Source: a virus
Virus record (IMG/VR): IMGVR_UViG_3300020446_000034
Span: 1 to 35,957 of that record
Length of the DNA: 35,957 nucleotides
Strand: one strand, 5' to 3'
The notes under the pieces were generated by a model that worked only from the letters and a program-made list of their open reading frames with translations, had not been told where the DNA came from and ran no database searches. Positions 8,221 to 15,886 of this stretch are shown here, piece by piece (the first letter of the stretch is position 1; each line of letters opens with the position of its first letter). Made by a program: the position numbers and the translations under genes.

Positions 8221-11200
8221 TTAGTTAGCGTTAAGTTGTTGAAATCCTTCAAGGATGTCTTCGTTAGCTTCTTTTCTAACGGCAGATTGTTTCCGTTTAT
8301 ATTCTAGTTCACGTTCTGGATTTTTACTTAACCATATTTGTTTGCCTGCTTTTTTGTATTTATTGACAATACCTCTCAATATTCCCTCCGCCAAATCTCT
8401 GTTAGCTTCTTGTGCCTGTACTTCTATATCCATATTGTTCTGTTCTATCAATTCACCTCTCACACTTTTCATAATTGCTTGAAAATCTTTTTGTTGAATT
8501 CTGTTGTGTAAAGCTCTGACCATAGTTACACCATTAATTTTTACAAAAGCAGTTTCTTCAATAAGGTCAAGATGTTCTTCATACGTTAGTTCTATTCCAC
8601 TTCCAATTGCTTCGCCACTAGCTAATCTTGTAAGAGCTAATTCATCTGATGGTTGAGTTATCCTTGCGCCAATATCATCAAGTGTTGTAAGAACATTGTT
8701 ATTGATACTACTTGTTTCTTTAATTGGATTAAGAACACTCATATTATCAGGACCGAAGCCAACTGGGTATTCAATGATAGAACCAGTTATAAAGTTTCTC
8801 ATTGGCCTAAGACCACCACTATATCCAGGTATTGTTGTTGCTAATTCGTTATGAAACTTTCTTAACCATACAAAATTATCATCACCTGCTCTTGTTTTTT
8901 TATCTAATATCTCTTTATCAGAGGTTACGTTTCTTTTTACTGATCTACCAAGCGCACTGAATGGATTGACAGTAGCTGCTGCTCTTCTGGCTAACCAATT
9001 TTGAAAAAATTGTGGTTTTCCTAACAAATCAGCAAGCTCAGTAATACCTTGTAAATAAGTTTTATTTGTAATATTACGACCTAATGCGACAGAAGCAGCT
9101 ACACCAAAATCATCACGATCTTGTTTACTTAAACCGCCTGTAATAGCTGCTGCATCAGCAGCCATCATTAAGAAAGAAGCCCAAGGGTCTAATCTCCTAA
9201 AGCTGACATATTTATACCTTGGCTTGCCATCTTTACCCATTCTTACATTGCCATCTCCGTCTTTTAAAAGAAATCTAAAACTATAAGGTTGCCAACCTGT
9301 AGCTCTCTTTTGATTAAGCATATTGAAATCAGAAGGGCCACCACCAGTAATTGCTAGTTCAGACATTGGATCATTTATTGAAAATGCTGTAGCACCTGCT
9401 ATTGACCATATTGCACCCCCCAAATACATTTCACCTCTTGCTTTTGCGGCCACAGATGGATCAGCACTTCTAAGTGCTTGTCTATATTCTTTTAAAGCCA
9501 TATTAACTCCAGGAGTTCTTCTTACTTGTGCTTTAAATATATTTACTGGTGTTCTCACAAAAGGTAAGACCACTCTTCCAAAAGGATGTCGTGAAACTCC
9601 TTGTATTGCAGCACCTAAACTATCCTCTGGCAAATCAGCAGTAAATGTTGTTTCAGCAGCATATTTTTGTGCTTTATCGTATAGATCTATAACAGATTTG
9701 TCTTTTATATTTGCCATGCTGTTTTTATTGACAATTTCAATAGTGCCATCAAATTGTTCTTGTATATGTTTTTGTAAATCAGCACCTTGCAAACCTTTTC
9801 TCATGCCATCTTCCCAAGCACTTGCTTTTACATAAGCTCTAAAGTTAAGTTGTTTAAAGAACTCGTCTTCTGCAAGTAAAAATCTACCTGGTAAACGAAT
9901 AATAGTACCTAATCCATTTACAATATTTGCTAAATTTCCATTTCCTTCCATTCTTATTTGAAAACGATCAGCTTCTTGTATCATTGCACCAGGATTAACA
10001 ATATTATCTTCAATTTGAAATGCTTGCTTTGCTGCTTTTAATGAATCAGTAATAGATGCCATAAGATAATACAGTTCTTTACCACCTCTCATAGCTTGCA
10101 TTTGATCAAAACCTTGACGAGAAACAGAACCTAATGTGTTTTCTAATGGCCTTGCTAATGTATTTAAAGCAGTGGACATTATATTTACAGCATGTGTTTC
10201 TGGGCCAGACAATATTGAGTTTATAAAAATTTCATTTTGTATTTTTACTCCTCTCATAAATTTACTTTCATTAGCCATCTTTTGTAAGGCTTGAGGATTG
10301 CCTTGTGCAGCTTGTAATTTCTTTGTAATTATTCTTAGTCTTTTCCATGATGCCTTATCACCTTTTTCAGCAGCTTCTAATATTTCTTGCATTGAAAATT
10401 CAACTAATGGATCTGTAGGTTCTTTTACAGTTCCTCTAATATCAGTCGCTTGATCTATTGCTTTTTCTGCTGGTGTTCTACCTGCTAAATCATCTATAGA
10501 AGCTGCTACATTACCTACTCCACCACCTACTCTATTAGCAGCTAATGTTTGTGCTGGTACTGTTTTTAAAGGTTTGTTAAGAGTAATAAGACCGTCTAAT
10601 ACTTTTGCTTCTGTAATGAATTGTTCTTTTAACTCTTCAGTTAAACCACTTTTATTACCTGTAGCTAAAGTTTCATCTATAGTTTTTGCTAATGATGCTA
10701 AATTAATAGCATTTCTATTCATTAATTTATTCATAGCAATTAATACTGCAGGTAGGTCTTCCTCTCCTCCTCTGCCATATCTAGCATTAAATAATCTTGC
10801 AGACTCTATGGTTTCTTGTGGTAATAAACTATTTGCAGATTGAACCATATCTTTAAATGTTCTTTTATAAGGCCAAGCATTATTAGCATCAAGTTCTTTT
10901 AATTTGTCTGCTTCATCAAGAATTAGTTTTTGCACATCAGGATCACCACCACCTGTAAATTTAGGATTAAATGTTGTTTGTACTTTTGGATCTGCTAAAG
11001 CGTCAAGATCTACTTTATTAATATCAATTTGATTTGTAGGATCAAAATATATTCTTACCTGATGTAATCTTTTACCTTTACCTGCTTTCTTTCCTCCTTG
11101 ATGAGTAAACCCACCAAAACCTTTTCCTTTAAAGTAATCTTGAAAATTACCAAATATTTCATCAATAACTGTATTAGAACTTACACCTCGTCCATTTGCA

Positions 11201-12654
11201 TAATCTCTTATTTCATCAAATAGTTGAGATAATGTGTAGTTGTCACCTAAATCATTAACTGCTTCTGAAACTATATTTTCATAAGGTTCATCATCAAAAT
11301 TATTTATAAAAGTTTTTAATTCTGCATCAACAGATTGATCTAAGTCATAGAAATTTACAGGTTGTTTTTCTGCAATTTCATAGGTAACTGGTCTGAAATC
11401 TGGTGTTTGAGGAGGGTTATCTGCTAACTCATCTAAACGATCAGCTATTTTATTAAAAGCATCAACATTAGTTCTTGAGCCACCAGAAAATTTATTATCT
11501 ATTGGAAATTGTCTAGCCTGTCTAGCAAGATCTCTCAAGCGATCAGCAGACGGAACTTCAATACCAGGTCTTACTAATTGATTTAATTCTGCATCTGTTA
11601 TATCTAATTTAGCTAAATCACTTTGTATTCCAAAAGGTAAGTCGCCAATTCTTTTAACCCCTTTAGCAATAGGTATTTCTGGTTTTAAGAATTGTTTTTT
11701 ACCTTTCTTTTGATATTTGCTACCAGTAATTAAATCATCTGTTGTATAGAATCCATTACCATAAATATTTTGTGATGATACTGCTTCTCCACCTTCTTGA
11801 AGTGTTATTTCTTGTGACGTACCATGATAAAACTTACCTTGACCTCTAGTATCAGGTAAATCAAACTTTACTGGTGTTGTATTTTTTGGTGTTACCTTAG
11901 TAGGTTGTTTATCAATACCAAGATCTAATATTTCATCACCAAGATTATCAACAACATTATCTGTCATTAATATTTCATCTCGTCTTGACAACCTTTTTAT
12001 TACTCTTTCATATAACTCAGGTGTTTTCTTTATAGCTTTGACACCAAGACCTAAAGCAGTAAGAGCTTCACCTGCTACTAATCCACTTGCTGCCTGCCTA
12101 AAACGTGCATCTGCAACACCTATCTCTTCTGGTGTCTTTGCTTTTAAAACGTCAGTAATAACACCCCCTAGTCTTGGGTGCTTGTCGATCATATTGAACA
12201 AGTTCTCTTCATAAGGATCTTGTACAACAGCATCAGTGATAAAACCTGCAAAAGCATTTCTTACCCACGCATTATTCATTCCTACTAGCTTTGTACCTTT
12301 CAATCCTTTACTAATAACACCAGCAGGTAATAAGAACTGTGTTATAGCCTGTGGTACGGTATATGCCCAATCCTCCTTATCACCTTTTATTTCAAGACCT
12401 AATGCCTGTAAATCTATAAGCTCATTATTATCGTATGGATTACCAACAGCATAATCATAAATATCATCTACAAACTCAACCGTTTCATTAACAGCTTTCA
12501 AAGGACCAGATAAAGCACCTCTGATAACTTTAGAAGTTTTAGTTTGTTTTAATTTTTTACTAAGTTCCTTTTGACTTGCACGAAACTTTTCATTGCGTTC
12601 TTGTCTCTCTTGATTAAATTTAGACAAACGAGTTATTGGGTTTGAATCAGTCAT
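8221..12654 (-). CDS. Large internal virion protein (T7 gp16 position) with ADP-ribosyltransferase-like segment
   Basis: 1477 residues, the largest gene, in the T7 gp16 position between the gp15-like core protein and the fibre. T7 gp16 is ejected first and forms part of the DNA-entry channel. Residues about 274-545 look like the ART domain of phage polyvalent proteins: FYHGTS (275-280), GNGFYTTDD (299-307) and a closing HQVRIYFDPTNQI (531-543), with H277 and Y303 in the expected places. No transglycosylase motif is seen here, unlike T7 gp16. The second half is helical with several hydrophobic glycine/alanine stretches, such as GGAIWSIAGATAFSI. It starts 2 bases after the upstream stop. Confidence 0.88.
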   Translation of the reverse strand: MTDSNPITRLSKFNQERQERNEKFRASQKELSKKLKQTKTSKVIRGALSGPLKAVNETVEFVDDIYDYAVGNPYDNNELIDLQALGLEIKGDKEDWAYTVPQAITQFLLPAGVISKGLKGTKLVGMNNAWVRNAFAGFITDAVVQDPYEENLFNMIDKHPRLGGVITDVLKAKTPEEIGVADARFRQAASGLVAGEALTALGLGVKAIKKTPELYERVIKRLSRRDEILMTDNVVDNLGDEILDLGIDKQPTKVTPKNTTPVKFDLPDTRGQGKFYHGTSQEITLQEGGEAVSSQNIYGNGFYTTDDLITGSKYQKKGKKQFLKPEIPIAKGVKRIGDLPFGIQSDLAKLDITDAELNQLVRPGIEVPSADRLRDLARQARQFPIDNKFSGGSRTNVDAFNKIADRLDELADNPPQTPDFRPVTYEIAEKQPVNFYDLDQSVDAELKTFINNFDDEPYENIVSEAVNDLGDNYTLSQLFDEIRDYANGRGVSSNTVIDEIFGNFQDYFKGKGFGGFTHQGGKKAGKGKRLHQVRIYFDPTNQIDINKVDLDALADPKVQTTFNPKFTGGGDPDVQKLILDEADKLKELDANNAWPYKRTFKDMVQSANSLLPQETIESARLFNARYGRGGEEDLPAVLIAMNKLMNRNAINLASLAKTIDETLATGNKSGLTEELKEQFITEAKVLDGLITLNKPLKTVPAQTLAANRVGGGVGNVAASIDDLAGRTPAEKAIDQATDIRGTVKEPTDPLVEFSMQEILEAAEKGDKASWKRLRIITKKLQAAQGNPQALQKMANESKFMRGVKIQNEIFINSILSGPETHAVNIMSTALNTLARPLENTLGSVSRQGFDQMQAMRGGKELYYLMASITDSLKAAKQAFQIEDNIVNPGAMIQEADRFQIRMEGNGNLANIVNGLGTIIRLPGRFLLAEDEFFKQLNFRAYVKASAWEDGMRKGLQGADLQKHIQEQFDGTIEIVNKNSMANIKDKSVIDLYDKAQKYAAETTFTADLPEDSLGAAIQGVSRHPFGRVVLPFVRTPVNIFKAQVRRTPGVNMALKEYRQALRSADPSVAAKARGEMYLGGAIWSIAGATAFSINDPMSELAITGGGPSDFNMLNQKRATGWQPYSFRFLLKDGDGNVRMGKDGKPRYKYVSFRRLDPWASFLMMAADAAAITGGLSKQDRDDFGVAASVALGRNITNKTYLQGITELADLLGKPQFFQNWLARRAAATVNPFSALGRSVKRNVTSDKEILDKKTRAGDDNFVWLRKFHNELATTIPGYSGGLRPMRNFITGSIIEYPVGFGPDNMSVLNPIKETSSINNNVLTTLDDIGARITQPSDELALTRLASGEAIGSGIELTYEEHLDLIEETAFVKINGVTMVRALHNRIQQKDFQAIMKSVRGELIEQNNMDIEVQAQEANRDLAEGILRGIVNKYKKAGKQIWLSKNPERELEYKRKQSAVRKEANEDILEGFQQLNAN

Positions 12655-12656
12655 AA

Positions 12657-14750
12657 CTAATTAGTTTTAGGTAAAAACTTCTTGTAAGCTCCTGATTTGT
12701 AGACTGACCAAGCATCATAACCTTGCTGATCAAAAATCATTTTAGCTGCTCTTACATTAACAGCAGGGTCATATAATTCATCATTATCTTTTAGTTTCAT
12801 TTGTTTTCTTCTTTCTTCACCTAACTTATAGGTAGGATAGTCAATCATATTAATCTGCCATAAACCGTAAGAAAGATCTCCTGTATCTGTATTATCGTTT
12901 AATGCTCTTGCTCTTCCACTGGATTCAGCTAAAGCTATAGCAGCCATAATCTTAGCTTGCTCTGGTGTGAATCCACCTTCTACTGCAAGTCTTTCTAATG
13001 AGTTGTATTCCAAGGGTTTTGTTATATCAATTTCATCTAAGACACTGTTTTGTTCCTTATCTTCTGCTTCTATAATCCGTCTTGCCTCTTCATCTGTCAC
13101 TTCTGTTACTGCTCCCGCTTCAAAATCACCTTCTATATCACTTAAGTCTTGTCCTTTCTTTTTTTCCCCCTCTGTCACTCCGCTTTTTGGTTTTAATAAA
13201 TTCACTTTATCTCTAGCTTTTTTAATAAACTTTTCTTTAATTTGTTCTAGTTTCTCAATTTCAGTTAATGGATCGACACCTTTACCCTCACCTAAGATGT
13301 AACGAACTGATTCTAGTTTTGCTGCGTTAAAAAGATCATTGACAGCAGAAGAACCTTTATCGTTCAGTTGACCTGTTGTACCTACAATAAATGTTGCATC
13401 ACTTAACTCACCTTTAAGTTGGCTATTTAGTTCTGACAACATTTTATTTAAGTTATTAAAATCTCCATTTTCAGAACCATTAGCCACTCCTAGAAGTTGA
13501 CTTAATCTAGTTCTATTTGCTTGAGTTTTAGGAGTTCTTACATCTGCGTACCAATTATAAGCAGCAGTCGCAGCATCCTTTTTTGATTCAAATCCATCAC
13601 TAATAATTCTTGTTTCTAGCTGTGCTGATCTTTCTCTTGTATTACCATCTAAAGCAACACTAGCATTACCGATCTTTGGTGCTTCTAATGGATATTTTTT
13701 CTGTAAATTAGTTATAAGGCTTGCATCACCTGTTTCTGCAAATCTACCAATAGTGTTTACTATATCATCATTTTTATCTCTTTCTTTTTGTATCTGTCTG
13801 CGTCTTTCTTGAGTAAACATATAATCATTTATCTGTTTTTTTAATGTATTTACTTTTCCTTGATAATCAGGATGAGCAGTAAGGTTTAATTTGCCATCAA
13901 CTCCGTAAGGAAACTTTTCTGCTATTTTTAATATTTTTTCTGTTTCATCTATATCACCATTTCCAGAAAGACCTGCTAACTCTGCTTGATCAAGTAGAAC
14001 CCCTACAATTGTTTTATTTAGATCGCTTCTGTCCTTTGTAACAAGACCTAAATCATTCATACTTTGTTCAAAGTTAGATATTAGTTGCAGGTCTGTTTCA
14101 TCATCACTTACTATCAATCCTTTTACTAAAGGAACAGCTAAATTTTTTAACTTTTCAAGGTTGTATTCTTGATGTTGTTCTATATGGCTAGAAGTAACTG
14201 TACTTGTAGCTTCAGCTAATTTTGGTAAAAAGTATTTGTTGACATAGGTAGAATTTATATCACCTAACTGATCAACAACTCTTGTTCTTTCTCCTTCTAA
14301 CCATGTTTGAAACTGTGGTGATTCAAGAGAAAAAGCATTTAGAGATCTACCATCTACCTGTGTGGTTGCGTAGCTATTCGATAATGTGCTTTTTAAGTTA
14401 TTACCTAAAATCTCTGCTTTAGTTCTTTGATAGGCACGATCAGCAAAGATACTTCCACCGATTAGTCTTCTGGCAGCATCTTCTCCATCAGTCTTTTTTA
14501 CACCTCTACTTATATCTTTAAAGTTTTTAGCAGCATCTTCTATTGCTAGTTCTGTTCCTTCTGCTTCTTCTTTTTCTACTTCTGTTTTTATTCTTGTTTC
14601 TAAAAAGCTTTGAATATTTGGATTTATAGATTGTAATGCTTCTGCTAATTGTTCAATACCAGTTTTAGGTTGAACACTGGGAGGTCGTACAAAAGTATCT
14701 ACAGGTCTTGCAGAGGATTGAAAAGCTGTGCTTTGATAACTGTTAGTCAT
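12657..14750 (-). CDS. Internal virion protein, T7 gp15 position, with C-terminal lytic transglycosylase domain
   Basis: 697 residues. The first 580 are a helical, charged core-protein sequence of the kind expected for T7 gp15. Residues 585-697 form an SLT-type lytic transglycosylase: AAIALAESSGRARALND with probable catalytic E609, then LSYGLWQIN (626-634), and a final segment VNVRAAKMIFDQQGYDAWSVY. Such enzymes cut peptidoglycan locally when the particle ejects its core into the cell wall. In T7 this activity lies at the N-terminus of gp16, so the domain has moved to the neighbouring protein. The gene follows the gp14-like gene by 2 bases. Confidence 0.9.
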   Translation of the reverse strand: MTNSYQSTAFQSSARPVDTFVRPPSVQPKTGIEQLAEALQSINPNIQSFLETRIKTEVEKEEAEGTELAIEDAAKNFKDISRGVKKTDGEDAARRLIGGSIFADRAYQRTKAEILGNNLKSTLSNSYATTQVDGRSLNAFSLESPQFQTWLEGERTRVVDQLGDINSTYVNKYFLPKLAEATSTVTSSHIEQHQEYNLEKLKNLAVPLVKGLIVSDDETDLQLISNFEQSMNDLGLVTKDRSDLNKTIVGVLLDQAELAGLSGNGDIDETEKILKIAEKFPYGVDGKLNLTAHPDYQGKVNTLKKQINDYMFTQERRRQIQKERDKNDDIVNTIGRFAETGDASLITNLQKKYPLEAPKIGNASVALDGNTRERSAQLETRIISDGFESKKDAATAAYNWYADVRTPKTQANRTRLSQLLGVANGSENGDFNNLNKMLSELNSQLKGELSDATFIVGTTGQLNDKGSSAVNDLFNAAKLESVRYILGEGKGVDPLTEIEKLEQIKEKFIKKARDKVNLLKPKSGVTEGEKKKGQDLSDIEGDFEAGAVTEVTDEEARRIIEAEDKEQNSVLDEIDITKPLEYNSLERLAVEGGFTPEQAKIMAAIALAESSGRARALNDNTDTGDLSYGLWQINMIDYPTYKLGEERRKQMKLKDNDELYDPAVNVRAAKMIFDQQGYDAWSVYKSGAYKKFLPKTN

Positions 14751-14752
14751 AA

Positions 14753-15433
14753 TTAGAAAGGCATACCAAACATAGGATCATCAAAATCTCTACCATAAGG
14801 TCCAGTACCAGAAGACCCTCTTCCTGTTAAAGCAGAAGTAGTTTTTGTTGTAAGATTGTTGCCTAACCCACCTGTAAGAGAAGCATACGAGCTAAGACCT
14901 GATACAGCAGTATTCAACAGAACTGATCCTAATGATGGTATCTGGTTATATGCCTGGTTTATATTACTCTGTAGTTGATTTCTTCTGTTATCTCTTTGTG
15001 CTACAAGACCTTCTACATTTCTTGTATATTGTCTGCTTGCTGATTCAAGTGCTTGGTTTATAGATTCTCTAAAGTTTGCTGTCTGTCGTTCCTGATCCTG
15101 TAATAACAAATCAACTGTAAGACCTGCTCTACCTGATGCCTTTATAGCTCCTTTTGCCTGCAATCCCCTGATAGTTGCTGCTTGTTTTTCCTGTGCCTTT
15201 GATGCTCTTGATTCTTTTAACTGTGCTGCCAATGCTTCTTGTTGTCTCGCAAAAGCCTGCTCTGCTGACCTGTTTGCTATTAAGGCTGATTGGTATGTTT
15301 GATTAGCTGCTGCCTGTGCTGCTGATCTTTGTGCTAGACCACTGACTAAGTTAAGACCAAGAGATGCTGCAAATAAAGCAGATTGCGTACCTGCTGCTAA
15401 TCCTCCTATTGCTGGAAATGCTGCAACACACAT
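14753..15433 (-). CDS. Internal virion protein, T7 gp14-like
   Basis: 226 residues. The N-terminus MCVAAFPAIGGLAAGTQSALFAASLGLNL is hydrophobic and glycine/alanine-rich, as in gp14-type proteins that enter the outer membrane during ejection. It is followed by a long Ala/Gln/Arg-rich helix (about residues 35-150, probably coiled coil) and a Gly/Ser-rich end. Position between the gp13-like and gp15-like genes supports the call. It abuts the gp13-like stop directly (start 15433, stop of the previous gene at 15434). Confidence 0.85.
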   Translation of the reverse strand: MCVAAFPAIGGLAAGTQSALFAASLGLNLVSGLAQRSAAQAAANQTYQSALIANRSAEQAFARQQEALAAQLKESRASKAQEKQAATIRGLQAKGAIKASGRAGLTVDLLLQDQERQTANFRESINQALESASRQYTRNVEGLVAQRDNRRNQLQSNINQAYNQIPSLGSVLLNTAVSGLSSYASLTGGLGNNLTTKTTSALTGRGSSGTGPYGRDFDDPMFGMPF

Positions 15434-15886
15434 CTATGCGATCCTCAGAAATTCGTAGAATGGTTTGCCCTGCATACCATATTCTTCATGATATTTGATA
15501 AAGGTAAATCCAAGAGCTTTTAACCATTTAATAGCAGAATGATTCTCTGCATATACAAAATTATATAAGACTTTGTAAGATTTCAACAGGTTATCTACCC
15601 ATTCTCGACCTTTTCTTATTAGTTGTATTCTATATTTCTTATTTTCAAATAAGCTATCTGTTCCAACCATCCATATAACACCACCTCTAACTACTCCACA
15701 AAGACCTATAGGGGTATCATTATCGTCAGCTATAGCCATGTTCACCTTACTGCAAATATAGGTAAACTGTAGTGCCTGTAGGGGTTCTTGTCCTGTTTGA
15801 TAAAATGCTTCCACCTTATCAATCTCTCTTAGATTTTTAGCCACATATTTAAGATCTTTAAATGTAGCCTTTCTTAAATGACCCAT
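15434..15886 (-). CDS. T7 gp13-like virion morphogenesis protein with GNAT-like fold
   Basis: 150 residues. The N-terminal LRKATFKDLKYVAKNLREID and C-terminal VYAENHSAIKWLKALGFTFI match the shape of T7 gp13, including its N-x-S-x-I-x-x-L-x-x-x-G signature. The fold is that of a GCN5-type acetyltransferase, but in T7 the protein serves in internal core assembly, so acetyltransferase activity should not be assumed. The ATG (15886) shares its last base with the end of the tail-nozzle gene. Gene order nozzle, gp13, gp14, gp15, gp16 is as in T7. Confidence 0.85.
   Translation of the reverse strand: MGHLRKATFKDLKYVAKNLREIDKVEAFYQTGQEPLQALQFTYICSKVNMAIADDNDTPIGLCGVVRGGVIWMVGTDSLFENKKYRIQLIRKGREWVDNLLKSYKVLYNFVYAENHSAIKWLKALGFTFIKYHEEYGMQGKPFYEFLRIA

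Noticed and set aside
9323-9835. Plus-strand frame of 170 codons within the large core protein gene
   Set aside because: Composition typical of an antisense frame; the minus-strand gene is long and conserved in layout.
12967-13302. Ser-rich plus-strand frame of 111 codons opposite the gp15-like gene
   Set aside because: Shadow frame; Ser and Phe richness comes from Lys/Glu-rich coding on the minus strand.
15690-15730. CCTATAGGGG within the gp13-like gene as a phage promoter
   Set aside because: It reads on the plus strand, opposite to the late genes, and lies in conserved coding sequence.
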